From the NCBI RefSeq assembly GCF_000285595.1, contig NZ_HE611070.1, positions 4,933-68,932 on the forward strand: DNA of 64,000 bases, read 5' to 3'. The position numbers were made by a program, and so were the translations under genes. This DNA comes from Kurthia senegalensis (lineage in GTDB: Bacteria; Bacillota; Bacilli; Bacillales_A; Planococcaceae). A model generated the notes under the pieces. The model worked only from the letters and a program-made list of their open reading frames with translations, was not told the DNA's origin and ran no database searches. Position 1 is the stretch's first letter; each line of letters begins with the position of its first letter. This document shows, piece by piece, positions 35,236 to 44,777 of the stretch.

Positions 35236-35264
35236 ATAATAACACTTTTAATAATTCAAGGCAA
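35236..35264 (-). promoter_or_regulatory. Sigma-A promoter of rplK-rplA
   Basis: Minus-strand TTGCCT (35259-35264), 17 nt, TATTAT (35236-35241), with TG before the -10 (extended -10). It lies just after nusG and starts a leader carrying the L1-like site. Confidence 0.65.
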
Positions 35265-35278
35265 GTACATTAAATTAA

Positions 35279-35812
35279 TTAAACTTTTAATACTTGTTCA
35301 AAGTTCATTTCCATTGTAGTCTCGCGACCGAACATATCAACTGTAACTTTAATTTTTCCTTCTTCTGCAAGAATTTCGTCAACAGTACCTTGGAAGTGCG
35401 CAAAAGGCCCTTCTAATACTTCAACTAAATCGCCAACAGCGAAGTCAAGATCAACACCTTGATTGTTTTCAGCCATTTTATTTAAAATGTGTTCTACTTC
35501 TTCCGGAAGTAAAGGAGTTGGTTTTACCCCACCACCTGAAGAACCGATGAAACCAGTTACTCCTGGTGTATTACGAACAACATACCAAGCGTCATCTGTC
35601 ATGATTAATTCAACTAAAACATAACCTGGGAATGTTTTACGCATATATACTTTTTTACGACCATCTTTTACTTCTGTTTCTTGTTCTTCCGGAACGATTA
35701 CACGGAAAATTTTATCTTGCATACCCATTGTTTCAATACGTTTTTCAAGATTTAATTTAACTTTGTTTTCATAACCAGAGTAAGTATGAACGACATACCA
35801 ATTTTTTTCCAT
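35279..35812 (-). CDS. nusG: Transcription elongation/pausing factor NusG
   Basis: NusG binds RNA polymerase and links it to the ribosome or promotes pausing. The 177-residue product begins MEKNWYVVHTYSGYENKVK, with FPGYVLVELIMTDDAWYVVR and the C-terminal KOW domain (GDLVEVLEGPFAHFQGTVDE). The ATG at 35810-35812 is the only plausible start, yet the nearest strong SD (GGAGG) lies 26 nt upstream; see the separate note. Confidence 0.97.
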   Translation of the reverse strand: MEKNWYVVHTYSGYENKVKLNLEKRIETMGMQDKIFRVIVPEEQETEVKDGRKKVYMRKTFPGYVLVELIMTDDAWYVVRNTPGVTGFIGSSGGGVKPTPLLPEEVEHILNKMAENNQGVDLDFAVGDLVEVLEGPFAHFQGTVDEILAEEGKIKVTVDMFGRETTMEMNFEQVLKV

Positions 35813-35849
35813 AGTAGTTAGGACGTTAAAGTCCGTTCCCTCCTTTTTT
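35813..35849 (-). promoter_or_regulatory. Unusual ribosome binding region of nusG
   Basis: Minus-strand AAAGGAGGG is followed by a small hairpin GGAC-TTTAAC-GTCC and then 8 nt before the ATG. Folding the hairpin would shorten the 26-nt spacing to about 12. No in-frame ATG, GTG or TTG lies between the SD and this ATG. Confidence 0.5.
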
Positions 35850-35860
35850 AAAGGCAAATG

Positions 35861-35883
35861 AAAAAACCCGTGTTGCTACGGGC
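35861..35883 (-). terminator. Intrinsic terminator between secE and nusG
   Basis: Minus-strand CCCGT and ACGGG around a 6-nt loop, followed by six T's. It would limit transcription from secE into nusG, which are usually cotranscribed. It may be partial, or part of a regulatory switch with the nusG leader. Confidence 0.65.
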
Positions 35884-35911
35884 CCTTTCAGAAATATTAA
35901 CATTTTTTCGC

Positions 35912-36097
35912 TTATAAATCCAAGTACATGCGGAATAATTTTGATATTCCTAAATCCACTAGCATAAAGAACACTGCCATAAAGAGTAATGTAGAAAGTA
36001 CAACTAGTGTGTATTTGCTAAGCTCTTTACGTTTAGGCCAGCTAGTTTTTCGCATTTCAGAAAGAACATTTCTGAAGAATGTTTTAAGCTTTCCCAT
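35912..36097 (-). CDS. secE: Preprotein translocase subunit SecE
   Basis: The 61-residue clamp subunit of the Sec translocon, partner of SecY. It has the conserved EMRKTSWPKRKEL segment before a single C-terminal membrane span (about 29-50). SD GGAGG upstream. Confidence 0.96.
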   Translation of the reverse strand: MGKLKTFFRNVLSEMRKTSWPKRKELSKYTLVVLSTLLFMAVFFMLVDLGISKLFRMYLDL

Positions 36098-36145
36098 CTA
36101 ACCTAACCTCCGAATAAAATAAAAATCTTATATGATTAACGAAAT

Positions 36146-36292
36146 TTATCTTGTCTGTTTGTGTAATGTATGTTCATTACAGTTAGAACAATATTTCTTT
36201 AATTCCATTCTTTTTGAGCTATCCTTTGGGGCGGGTAAATTATAATTACGTGCACCGCATTTTTCGCAGCATAGCACAACTTTATTTGACAT
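36146..36292 (-). CDS. rpmG: 50S ribosomal protein L33, zinc-binding type
   Basis: A 48-residue L33 reading MSNKVVLCCEKCGARNYNL and ending CNEHTLHKQTR. CEKC and CSNC give the zinc ribbon of the C+ form. It is a short gene between sigH and secE, as in B. subtilis. Confidence 0.93.
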   Translation of the reverse strand: MSNKVVLCCEKCGARNYNLPAPKDSSKRMELKKYCSNCNEHTLHKQTR

Positions 36293-36365
36293 AATAACAT
36301 ATCACCTTTCAGGCATTTGTCCTTATACAGCCTAACATCTAATACCATAAGATGTCAATAAATGC

Positions 36366-36998
36366 TTAAGCCTGTTTAGAGGACTTTTGTAGCCCGGATT
36401 TTTTCTTTGCTCGTTGCAAAGCATTGTCTACAGTTTTTACTTCACAGTTCAAAATTTGACCAATTTCTTGATAAGTACAACCTTCTGCATACAACGCTAA
36501 AACTTTTTGCTCGAGTCTGCTCAATTTTTTATTTATTTCATTTTGAACGTCTGCTAAACGTTCACGATTAATTAAAAATGTAGCAGGATCTCCGTCTTCT
36601 CCATATTCTAAAATATCAAGTAACGTACTCGCTTGTTCGTCATCACCAATCGGTTTATCGAGTGAAACATATGAATTAAGCGGAATGTGTTTTTGACGTG
36701 TCGCTGTTTTGATTGCCGTAATAATTTGACGCATAATACATACTTCAGCGAATACTTTGAAAGAAGCTTGCTCAGAATTGAAGTCTCGCGTTGCCTTAAA
36801 CAACCCAATCATCCCTTCTTGAATAATATCTTCTTTATCTGCGCCAATTAAAAAATAAGACTTCACTTTCATGCGAACTAACGGTTTGTATTTCGTAATT
36901 AAAAATTCTAACGCTTCATCATTACCGTGTCGAGATGCTAGAACGAGCTGCTCGTCGGTCATGTCTTTCAAGTTTAGATGTTGTAATTCATTTATCAC
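36366..36998 (-). CDS. sigH: RNA polymerase sigma factor SigH
   Basis: SigH (Spo0H) directs stationary-phase, competence and early sporulation genes in Bacillus. The 210-residue protein has sigma region 2 (ADKEDIIQEGMIGLFKA near 53, RDFNSEQASFKVFAEVC) and region 4 helix-turn-helix (LYAEGCTYQEIGQIL, VKTVDNALQRAKKK near 180). Position between rae1 and rpmG confirms identity. Its C-terminus is shorter and less conserved than in B. subtilis. Confidence 0.92.
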   Translation of the reverse strand: MINELQHLNLKDMTDEQLVLASRHGNDEALEFLITKYKPLVRMKVKSYFLIGADKEDIIQEGMIGLFKATRDFNSEQASFKVFAEVCIMRQIITAIKTATRQKHIPLNSYVSLDKPIGDDEQASTLLDILEYGEDGDPATFLINRERLADVQNEINKKLSRLEQKVLALYAEGCTYQEIGQILNCEVKTVDNALQRAKKKSGLQKSSKQA

Positions 36999-37034
36999 AA
37001 AATCACCTCAAATACGTTTTTTCGTAGAATCGTC

Positions 37035-37562
37035 TTACTCCAAGCCTCTTCGAATTCGTTCCAATTTGCTAGCGATTTCTGGTTCCACTTGCAAACGATT
37101 CGAAAATTTTCGATGCTTAGTATAATCAGTTTGAACTGTTTTTGAAATATGAGATAAAGCTTCTTTCACAGCTGTTTCAAGTTCGCGTGCGGGCATGCGA
37201 AGTGCACCATTTCCGAAAATGATATTTTGTTCTGCCATGTCTGATGTTGCAACCGTAATATGCGTGCGTCGACCGTACTTTTCTAACAAGTCCATCGTCA
37301 ACGCTTCAATACAATCATCGGCTGTTTCTTTAATCTTTGTATAAATAATTTCAATATCATGTTGTTTTTCTTTCGTGGCAATACCTGGGACTTGATACGC
37401 ATCGAATACGACAGTAATAGTATATTGCGAATACGCTTGATATTCAGCTAACAACTCAATTAGACGATTACGTGCTTCGAGTAATTGATAGTCTTTTAAC
37501 TGCTTCAATTCTTCCCAGTCACCTATCATGTTGTACCCGTCGACGATTAACAATTCCTTCAT
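37035..37562 (-). CDS. rae1: Ribosome-dependent mRNA decay factor Rae1 (YacP, NYN domain)
   Basis: Rae1 is a PIN-like endoribonuclease that cuts mRNA in the ribosomal A site. The 175-residue protein has the acidic N-terminal motif LLIVDGYNMIGDW (D at about 8) and later TADDCIEAL and VATSDMAEQN. The ATG at 37560-37562 with AGAGG upstream is preferred over an upstream TTG. Located between rlmB and sigH as in B. subtilis. Confidence 0.9.
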   Translation of the reverse strand: MKELLIVDGYNMIGDWEELKQLKDYQLLEARNRLIELLAEYQAYSQYTITVVFDAYQVPGIATKEKQHDIEIIYTKIKETADDCIEALTMDLLEKYGRRTHITVATSDMAEQNIIFGNGALRMPARELETAVKEALSHISKTVQTDYTKHRKFSNRLQVEPEIASKLERIRRGLE

Positions 37563-37575
37563 AGGCAAACCTCTC

Positions 37576-38550
37576 TTACAATTCGTGACGTTTACGATAT
37601 ACTTCGTACATTAATAGAGAAGCTGCAACTGAAGCATTCAGTGATGTTACGTGACCTACCATTGGTAAGTTGTATAAGAAATCACATTTCTCTTTTAATA
37701 AACGACCCATACCGCGACCTTCACTGCCGATAATAACAGCTAAAGGTAATGTAGCGTCCATACGACGATAATCTTGTGACCCTTTGGCATCTGTTCCTGC
37801 AATCCAAACACCACGTTCTTTTAGTTCATCTACTGTTTGAGATAAATTATTTACACGAACAGTTGGGATGTATTCAATCGCACCAGTAGATGCTTTTGCA
37901 ACGACTGCTGTTAACGATACAGAACGACGGCGAGGAATAATAATACCGTGCGCTCCAACTGCATCTGCAGTACGCATAATAGAACCTAAGTTATGAGGAT
38001 CTTCTAGTTCATCTAAAATCATAATGAACGGATCTTCTCCACGTTCTTCTGCTAATTTGAAAACGTCATCTAATTCAGCATAATTGTATGCAGCAACAGA
38101 AGCTACGACACCTTGGTGGTTTTCAGATGATAAGTTATCAATTTTTTGTTTCGGTACGAATTGAACGACGATTTGGCGTTCTTTCGCCATGTCTAACAAT
38201 TCTTTAATACCGTTTTTCTTCACGCCTTCTGCGATCCAAATTTTATTAATGTCACGTGTAGAACGAAGTGCTTCAAGTACTGGATTTTTCCCTGCAATCA
38301 TTTCTTTCGAATGATCGATTTCTTCTTCACCTACTGTTACATCGTTCGCTACAGTTTCTTGGCGTTCTTTACGTTGTGGACGTTCTTGATCCCATTTGCG
38401 ACCTTCTGGTTTACGATTGCCATCAAATTTACGACCTTCTTGGTTACGTCCACCTTCAGAACTTTGTTCGTTCCACTTGCGGCTACCTTCTGGTTTACGA
38501 GCAGGTTTTTTGCGACCTGCATCTTGGCTATTACTACGACCATATTTCAT
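37576..38550 (-). CDS. rlmB: 23S rRNA (guanosine-2'-O)-methyltransferase RlmB, with disordered basic N-terminus
   Basis: A SPOUT-family enzyme of the TrmH group (B. subtilis YacO) that methylates 23S G2251. The catalytic part (about 82-324) has the substrate-binding N-terminal domain IAGKNPVLEALRSTRD and the knot motifs EDPHNLGSIMRTADAVGAHG, IIGSEGRGMG and LNASVAASLLMYE. At 324 residues it is about 75 longer than B. subtilis YacO. The extra N-terminus is low-complexity, rich in R, K, G, E and Q, with imperfect repeats of the GRKxxxNRKPEGRKW type, and is likely a disordered RNA-binding tail. Confidence 0.9.
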   Translation of the reverse strand: MKYGRSNSQDAGRKKPARKPEGSRKWNEQSSEGGRNQEGRKFDGNRKPEGRKWDQERPQRKERQETVANDVTVGEEEIDHSKEMIAGKNPVLEALRSTRDINKIWIAEGVKKNGIKELLDMAKERQIVVQFVPKQKIDNLSSENHQGVVASVAAYNYAELDDVFKLAEERGEDPFIMILDELEDPHNLGSIMRTADAVGAHGIIIPRRRSVSLTAVVAKASTGAIEYIPTVRVNNLSQTVDELKERGVWIAGTDAKGSQDYRRMDATLPLAVIIGSEGRGMGRLLKEKCDFLYNLPMVGHVTSLNASVAASLLMYEVYRKRHEL

Positions 38551-38991
38551 TTATTTAGACACCTCTCTATTCTCTTCAACAGCTTTAATCGCATATTGAA
38601 TAATACCGTCTGCACGTTCTTTTTGACCTGTTAAATGTAAAAAGCCTAAGACCGCTTCAAAAGCAGAACTGTAATTGTATGTTTGTACGTCTGTGTTTTT
38701 CGGTACAGAACCCGATTTTGCATTACGCCCACGACGTAGTACAGCTAATTCTTCTTCTGTGAAGTATTGTTCGTCCATCATTTTATGCACGACCATTGCT
38801 TGTGCTTTTGCCGATACGTAATGTGTTGCTTCATGGTGTAATACTTTTGGTTTCACACGACCTGCGCGCAATAAATGCTCGCGAATCGCAATTTCCAAAA
38901 CAGCATCTCCCATATAAGCTAAAGCTAATGCGTTCAGTTGTTTAACATCTATATTTCGAAGTTCTCCCACTTCTCTTAACCTCGTTTCCAT
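38551..38991 (-). CDS. mrnC: Mini-ribonuclease III (MrnC)
   Basis: MrnC matures the ends of 23S rRNA. It is an RNase III catalytic domain without an RNA-binding domain: 146 residues with [20 protein letters not shown], where the RNase III acidic residues lie, and [32 protein letters not shown] split over the second half. It overlaps the cysS end by 16 nt and sits before rlmB, as in Bacillus. Confidence 0.93.
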   Translation of the reverse strand: METRLREVGELRNIDVKQLNALALAYMGDAVLEIAIREHLLRAGRVKPKVLHHEATHYVSAKAQAMVVHKMMDEQYFTEEELAVLRRGRNAKSGSVPKNTDVQTYNYSSAFEAVLGFLHLTGQKERADGIIQYAIKAVEENREVSK

Positions 38992-40376
38992 CTAACGCCT
39001 TGACGCGTATCCTCTAAAATAATATTCATATCTTTTAGTTGATCACGAATTTCATCTGAGCGTTTAAAGTTACGGTCTTTACGAGCTTGTTGGCGTTCCT
39101 CGATTAATGCATCGATTTCTTCGTCTAGCAATTCTTCTTTTACGTTTAATACTAAACCTAATACACTAGATAATTCATCAAGCGCTTCGATTAAGCTACG
39201 TAATGTTGCCGCATTTGTATTTTCTTCGTTCAAATATTTATTAGCAATTGTTGATAAACCGAACAATGCTGCAATCGCATTTGAAGTATTAAAATCATCA
39301 TCCATTGCTGCGATAAAATTTTCACGTTCTTCTGCTACTGCCGCAAAAATAGCATCTTCTTTCCCTGCTAAATCTGCTGTATTTTCTAAACGGTGAACAA
39401 GGTTTTTGCGAGACGTACGTAGACGTTCTAAACCATTTTCTGCCGCTTCTACTAAATCTTGCGCAAAGTTAATTGGGTGACGATAGTGAACAGATAGCAT
39501 GAAGAAACGTAATACTTGTGGATCGATTTGTTGAATAATATCATGCACTAAAATGAAGTTACCAAGTGATTTTGACATTTTTTCGTTATCGATATTAATA
39601 TAGCCGTTATGCATCCAATAGTTCGAGAATTTCTTCTCTGTATAAGCTTCTGATTGAGCAATTTCATTTTCATGGTGAGGGAATGTTAAATCTTGTCCAC
39701 CAGCATGAATATCAATTGTATCACCAAAATGTTCGTGAACCATAACAGAACATTCAATGTGCCAACCCGGGCGGCCTTTACCCCATGGACTTTCCCAAAA
39801 AATTTCACCTGGTTTCGCAGCTTTCCAAAGAGCGAAATCAAGTGCATCATCTTTTTTGTCGCCCGCTTCAATACGCGCACCGACTTTTAAATCATCTACT
39901 GATTGATGAGATAGCTTACCGTATCCTTGGAATTTACGAGTACGGTAATACACATCTCCTTGTGATTCATAAGCGTAGCCTTTTTCTACAAGTACAGCGA
40001 TAAAGTTAATGATTGCATCCATATGTTCTGTTACACGTGGATGAGAATCTGCTTTTTGGCAACCTAATGCTGTAATGTCTTCAAAATAAGCGTTAATAAA
40101 GCGTTCTGTTAATTCAGGTACTTCTTCGCCTAATTCATTTGCTGCTTTAATGATTTTGTCATCAACGTCCGTGAAGTTTGAAACGTAATCTACTTTAAAT
40201 CCACGGTATGTTAAATAACGGCGTACTGTATCGTAAACGATTACAGGACGTGCATTCCCGATGTGAATGTAATTATAAACAGTCGGTCCACATACGTACA
40301 TGCGCACTTTGCCTTCTTCGATCGGTACGAAGTTTTCTTTTTCTCGTGTAAGTGAGTTAAAAATTTGAATAGCCAT
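38976..40376 (-). CDS. cysS: Cysteinyl-tRNA synthetase
   Basis: Charges tRNA-Cys. The 466-residue class I enzyme has the HIGH-type motif [18 protein letters not shown] near 38, the KMSKSLGNF motif near 265, and zinc ligands in CGPTVYN (Cys29), [10 protein letters not shown] and [10 protein letters not shown]. It is preceded by a T-box leader. Normally cysE sits between this leader and cysS, but here it does not. Confidence 0.97.
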   Translation of the reverse strand: MAIQIFNSLTREKENFVPIEEGKVRMYVCGPTVYNYIHIGNARPVIVYDTVRRYLTYRGFKVDYVSNFTDVDDKIIKAANELGEEVPELTERFINAYFEDITALGCQKADSHPRVTEHMDAIINFIAVLVEKGYAYESQGDVYYRTRKFQGYGKLSHQSVDDLKVGARIEAGDKKDDALDFALWKAAKPGEIFWESPWGKGRPGWHIECSVMVHEHFGDTIDIHAGGQDLTFPHHENEIAQSEAYTEKKFSNYWMHNGYINIDNEKMSKSLGNFILVHDIIQQIDPQVLRFFMLSVHYRHPINFAQDLVEAAENGLERLRTSRKNLVHRLENTADLAGKEDAIFAAVAEERENFIAAMDDDFNTSNAIAALFGLSTIANKYLNEENTNAATLRSLIEALDELSSVLGLVLNVKEELLDEEIDALIEERQQARKDRNFKRSDEIRDQLKDMNIILEDTRQGVRWKRG

Positions 40377-40493
40377 AAATTTATTCTCTCCTTATAATCA
40401 AGCTTATTTGCTAAAAATTTAAATTGTATATGCTTTTATTTTATACGAAATGACTTCGCAGTTGCTAGTAACTCTCTTACCCTTTAATAGCCA

Positions 40494-40746
40494 TAAAAAA
40501 AGACATCTCTATCTAACGTGTAGACAGAGACGCCTTTCGCGCGGTTCCACTCTGCTTGAAATGTAATCGATACATTCCCGCTTAAACGTCCGATAACGTG
40601 GACGAAACCGATTGGCCTACTGTCTTTCAGCTCAATACTCTGAGGTGCATTTCCGGACTCCATCACTCAAATCACTTTCAGCCGTGGTGATTCTCTCTCG
40701 TGAGCTGGTCATCCGTACTTCTCCTCTTCATCGTTTTAAAATAATA
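40494..40746 (-). promoter_or_regulatory. T-box riboswitch controlling cysS
   Basis: The minus-strand leader contains the T-box core AGAGTGGAACCGCGCG (40538-40553), which pairs with an uncharged tRNA acceptor end. It is followed by a long terminator stem (arms GTCTCTGTCTA / TAGATAGAGATG) and seven T's (40494-40535). A candidate specifier TGC (40647-40649), followed by ACC, fits cysteine. Uncharged tRNA-Cys would promote antitermination and cysS-mrnC-rlmB expression. Confidence 0.9.
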
Positions 40747-40751
40747 AAATC

Positions 40752-40779
40752 AGTATACTAGTTATACGCTATTTTACAA
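40752..40779 (-). promoter_or_regulatory. Sigma-A promoter of the T-box-cysS unit
   Basis: Minus-strand TTGTAA (40774-40779), 16 nt, TATACT (40752-40757), shortly before the T-box leader and after the gltX terminator. Confidence 0.65.
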
Positions 40780-40818
40780 TGAAACACATCTTTTGCATAC
40801 TACATTGTCACGCATAAC

Positions 40819-40864
40819 AAAAAGCTGCACCTTTTGCATGAAGCAAAGAAGTACAGCTTTTTTT
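40819..40864 (-). terminator. gltX terminator
   Basis: Minus-strand AAAAGCTGTAC and GTGCAGCTTTT pair (one U-G wobble) with a following T run, directly after the gltX stop. Confidence 0.8.
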
Positions 40865-40872
40865 CATTTCAA

Positions 40873-42333
40873 TTATTTATTGAAACTTTCTAGGCGTTTG
40901 ATTACTGTTTCTTTACCTAAAATTTCTAAAGCGTCTGCAAGTTCAGGACCGTGCATTTCGAAAGTTGTCGCTACGCGGATTGGCATAAATAAGTTTTTAC
41001 CTTTATGACCTGTTTCTTTTTGAACTGCTTTGATTGCTTTTTTGATTGCTGGAGCTTCATACTCTTCTAATTCTTCAAGGTTTTTCTTGAATGTAGCAAG
41101 TACTTCAGGAACTTGTTCGCCAGCTAATACTTCTTTTTCTTCATCTGTTAATTCTAAAGAATCTGTGAAGAACATCTCAGAAAGCTCAACAATTTCAGCA
41201 CCGAAGCTCATTTGTTCGTGATAAAGACCGATTAATTTACCAGCCCATTCTGCTTCTTCTGCAGTTGGATTTTCAGCAATGCGACCAGCTTTTTGTAAGA
41301 ATGGAAGACATAGCGCTACAACTTCTTCATGAGTTAATTTCTTCATGTATTGGTTGTTCATCCATTTTAATTTTTGTGTATCATACATAGATGGTGATTT
41401 AGAAAGACGTTTTTCATCGAATTGTTCGATTAACTCTTCCATAGAGAATACTTCATTTTCACCTTCTGGAGACCAACCTAATAATGCAAGGAAGTTAATC
41501 ATTGCAGCTGGTAAGTAACCAAGTTCTTTGTATTGAGAGATGAATTGGATAATTGATTCATCACGTTTTGAAAGTTTTTTATGGTTTTCATTAACGATTA
41601 AAGTCATGTGACCGAATTGAGGAGCTTCCCAACCGAATGCACGGTAAACCATTAATTGTTTAGGTGTATTTGATAAATGTTCTTCACCACGGAAAACGTG
41701 TGTCATCTTCATGAAGTGGTCATCTAATACGACTGCATAGTTGTAAGTTGGGATACCGTTTGCTTTCACGATTACCCAGTCACCGATATCTTTCGATTCG
41801 AATGTTACTTCGCCACGAATTAAGTCAGTGAATTTGTACGTTTCGTTTTCTGGTACTTTGAAACGAATTGTGTAAGGTGCGCCGGATGCTTCTTTTTCTG
41901 CCACTTCTTCTGCAGATAAGTTACGACAGTGGCCGTTATACATTGGAGCAGCAACACCGTTTGCACGTTGCGCTTCACGTTCTGCTTCTAAATCTTCTGA
42001 TGAACAGAAACATTTGTATGCCATGCCCATTTCGATTAATTTTTCAGCGTGTTCTTTGTAAATATCTAAACGTTCCATTTGACGGTAAGGCGCGTATGGA
42101 CCACCGATTATTGGAGATTCTACAGGTTCAATCCCTAACCAAGCTAGGTTATGAAGTTGTGATTCTTCTCCGCCCTCGATATTACGAGCTACATCTGTAT
42201 CTTCAATACGGAATACGAAGTCTCCGTCATAGTGTTTTGCATATAAGTAATTGAATAGTGCTGTGCGTGCGCCACCGATGTGTAAATGTCCTGTTGGACT
42301 TGGTGCATAACGAACACGAACTTTGTTAGTCAT
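40873..42333 (-). CDS. gltX: Glutamyl-tRNA synthetase
   Basis: Charges tRNA-Glu (in Bacillales also tRNA-Gln, later amidated). The 486-residue class I enzyme has [20 protein letters not shown] near 8-27 and KLSKRDESI near 250. I chose the ATG at 42331-42333, which follows an AGGAGG and gives [15 protein letters not shown]. It follows ispF and ends before a terminator. Confidence 0.97.
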   Translation of the reverse strand: MTNKVRVRYAPSPTGHLHIGGARTALFNYLYAKHYDGDFVFRIEDTDVARNIEGGEESQLHNLAWLGIEPVESPIIGGPYAPYRQMERLDIYKEHAEKLIEMGMAYKCFCSSEDLEAEREAQRANGVAAPMYNGHCRNLSAEEVAEKEASGAPYTIRFKVPENETYKFTDLIRGEVTFESKDIGDWVIVKANGIPTYNYAVVLDDHFMKMTHVFRGEEHLSNTPKQLMVYRAFGWEAPQFGHMTLIVNENHKKLSKRDESIIQFISQYKELGYLPAAMINFLALLGWSPEGENEVFSMEELIEQFDEKRLSKSPSMYDTQKLKWMNNQYMKKLTHEEVVALCLPFLQKAGRIAENPTAEEAEWAGKLIGLYHEQMSFGAEIVELSEMFFTDSLELTDEEKEVLAGEQVPEVLATFKKNLEELEEYEAPAIKKAIKAVQKETGHKGKNLFMPIRVATTFEMHGPELADALEILGKETVIKRLESFNK

Positions 42334-42413
42334 GATTAAAATCCTCCTATTTTGTCGAGAAAAAAATTCAACTTTTTTCATTTTACCACTCGAGTTGGGA
42401 AATTTAAAGGAAG

Positions 42414-42890
42414 TTAGCCTTTAATTAATAGAATTGTTGCCATCGCTGCAATCCCCTCTTTACGACCGACGAACCCTAATTTTTCAGTTGTCGTTGCTTT
42501 CACGTTCACCTGATCTACGTCTGCATGAAGCAACTGTGCGATACGCGCACGCATTTGATCAACGTAAGGTGCCATCTTAGGTGCTTGTGCCATAATCGTA
42601 CAATCGACATTCCCTAATTTGTACCCTTTTGCTTCGACTTTCTCCCAAATGTACGCAAGTAATTTAGCAGAGTCTGCTCCTTCCCATTCAGGGTCTGTGT
42701 CTGGGAAATGATGACCGATATCGCCTTCACCAATTGCACCTAATGCTGCATCTGTCACTGTGTGTAATAAAACGTCTGCATCTGAATGACCGAGTAATCC
42801 TTTGTCACTCGGCACTTCAATACCGCCGATAATTAATGGGCGTCCTTCTGCAAATTCATGTACATCAAAACCTTGTCCTACGCGAAACAT
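42414..42890 (-). CDS. ispF: 2-C-methyl-D-erythritol 2,4-cyclodiphosphate synthase
   Basis: IspF makes the cyclodiphosphate in the MEP isoprenoid pathway. The 158-residue protein has the metal site GFDVH (residues 8-12) and [20 protein letters not shown] near 35, plus [10 protein letters not shown]. It follows ispD by 5 nt. Confidence 0.97.
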   Translation of the reverse strand: MFRVGQGFDVHEFAEGRPLIIGGIEVPSDKGLLGHSDADVLLHTVTDAALGAIGEGDIGHHFPDTDPEWEGADSAKLLAYIWEKVEAKGYKLGNVDCTIMAQAPKMAPYVDQMRARIAQLLHADVDQVNVKATTTEKLGFVGRKEGIAAMATILLIKG

Positions 42891-42895
42891 ATAAT

Positions 42896-43582
42896 TTATC
42901 CTCCAATACGTTGGTTTAAGATAGCTTCACCGAAAACCAAATCTTCTTTTGTTGTTATTTTAACATTTTCATAGCTACTCTCAACAATATGAACAGATTG
43001 TCCTTGGCGTTCGACGAGCATCGATTCATCTGTACCTAAAAAGTCGTCACGCTCCGCAGCATCTTCCGCTTCTTTCAACCAATCAAATCGGAAAGCTTGC
43101 GGCGTTTGAATCATCCAAAGCGTTGAGCGATCGACCGTTTCTTGAATAACTCCTGCTTCTACACGCTTCATCGTATCTTTCGCACGAACGCCTGCTACAG
43201 CCGCACCTTTTTCGAGTGCTGCTTCCGCTAATTCATGAATAATCGATTGTGTAATAAATGGACGTGCCGCATCGTGAACGAGAACGATTTCACCTTGTCC
43301 AATTTCTTTCATACAAGATTGCACGCTATGTTGGCGTTCATCTCCACCAGTTGGCATCGCCTTTACTTTCGTAATACCGTGCGTTTGTAGTAGCGCTTCA
43401 ATTACTTCACGCTCTGTATCTTTCACAGCTAAGTAAATCCCTCTACACCATGAATCTTCTTCAAATACTTGTAGCGTATGAATTAAAATTGTTTTTTCTT
43501 TCAATTGTAAAAACAATTTATTTTTTCCTGCACCCATTCGTTTGCCACTTCCGGCTGCCGGTAAAATTACATCGTATTGCAT
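42896..43582 (-). CDS. ispD: 2-C-methyl-D-erythritol 4-phosphate cytidylyltransferase
   Basis: IspD transfers CMP to methylerythritol phosphate. The 228-residue nucleotidyltransferase has [20 protein letters not shown] at 8-27, VHDAARPFI near 108 and VTDxx-like downstream elements. Adjacent to ispF, so two successive-pathway genes form a unit. Confidence 0.96.
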   Translation of the reverse strand: MQYDVILPAAGSGKRMGAGKNKLFLQLKEKTILIHTLQVFEEDSWCRGIYLAVKDTEREVIEALLQTHGITKVKAMPTGGDERQHSVQSCMKEIGQGEIVLVHDAARPFITQSIIHELAEAALEKGAAVAGVRAKDTMKRVEAGVIQETVDRSTLWMIQTPQAFRFDWLKEAEDAAERDDFLGTDESMLVERQGQSVHIVESSYENVKITTKEDLVFGEAILNQRIGG

Positions 43583-43624
43583 GTAGTAAACTCCTCTACA
43601 AAAAAAGAACTAGAAGACAAGCTT

Positions 43625-44707
43625 CTAGCCGTTTTCTTTTTCTTTTTTCTTTTTAGCAAAAATCATTCGTCCAGCAGATGTTTGAAGTACGCTCGTTACG
43701 ACAACAGTAATCGCATCCCCGATATACGTCTTACCATCTTCCACGACGATCATCGTTCCGTCATCCAAGTAAGCAACACCTTGATTGTGTTCCTTCCCTT
43801 CTTTAATGACAACGACGTGCATTTCTTCGCCGGGAATAACGACCGGTTTCACAGCATTCGCTAAATCATTAATATTTAATACTTTCACTTTGTGCAACTC
43901 GCACACTTTATTTAAATTAAAATCATTCGTTACAACTTGACCATCCATCTTTTTAGCGAGACGAACAAGTTTCAAATCGACTTCTGGTACATCTTCAAAA
44001 TCAACTTCTGTGAGTAGAACTTGTGAGGCATATTCTTTTTGCAATGTTTTCAAAATATCTAACCCTCGGCGTCCCTTCGTTCTTTTTAGTGTATCAGAAG
44101 AATCGGCGATATGTTGCAACTCCGTCAATACGAACTGAGGGATTACAAGTGTTCCTTCCACAAAACCAGTACGGCAAATATCTGCAATACGTCCATCAAT
44201 AATCACGCTCGTATCGAGTAATTTATACGTACCAAGGGTACTTTCTTTTACATCTTGTTGTTTCTTTTTAGCAGCTCGTGATGAAAAGACAGACATTAAT
44301 TCTTCTCTTCGTTTAAATCCTACTTGGAAACCTAAGTACCCTAATATGATTGACACTAAGATTGGAATAACTGTTAAAAACACCGGAATACGAATGCTTG
44401 ATAATGCAACGCTCACTAAGTAAGCGAGTAACAGTCCGATAATTAAACCGAGCGTTCCGAACAGTACATCACCACTCGGCACTTTCAATAAACGTTCTTC
44501 CATCCATTTCAAAAGTTTTACAAAGTAATCAGCAACAAAGAGGGATACTACGAACAAAACGATTGCTCCTAATAAAACAGAAACGTACGGGTTGTTAATC
44601 CACGGATTATCAGATAAATGAATAAGTGAAAATAAAGGCGGTAACAAGACAAGTCCGAGTGTTCCCCCAATTAACAAGAACATAATTTGGATCATTCTTT
44701 TCAACAT
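43625..44707 (-). CDS. PIN/TRAM domain membrane protein, YacL family
   Basis: A 360-residue protein with four hydrophobic spans in the first 135 residues. A PIN nuclease-like domain follows (LLDTSVIIDGRIADI near 163, VVTNDFNLNKVCEL near 258), then a C-terminal TRAM domain (VIPGEEMHVVVIKEGKEH, DDGTMIVVEDG). It corresponds to B. subtilis YacL. The substrate of this family is not known to me. In most Bacillus genomes disA lies between radA and this gene; here the gap is only 70 nt. Confidence 0.9.
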   Translation of the reverse strand: MLKRMIQIMFLLIGGTLGLVLLPPLFSLIHLSDNPWINNPYVSVLLGAIVLFVVSLFVADYFVKLLKWMEERLLKVPSGDVLFGTLGLIIGLLLAYLVSVALSSIRIPVFLTVIPILVSIILGYLGFQVGFKRREELMSVFSSRAAKKKQQDVKESTLGTYKLLDTSVIIDGRIADICRTGFVEGTLVIPQFVLTELQHIADSSDTLKRTKGRRGLDILKTLQKEYASQVLLTEVDFEDVPEVDLKLVRLAKKMDGQVVTNDFNLNKVCELHKVKVLNINDLANAVKPVVIPGEEMHVVVIKEGKEHNQGVAYLDDGTMIVVEDGKTYIGDAITVVVTSVLQTSAGRMIFAKKKKEKENG

Positions 44708-44777
44708 TTTAATGCACCTCCTCTTACTACCTCATTATACATACATTGCCTTTTTTTCGCTTTCTCTAACCTTGTTC

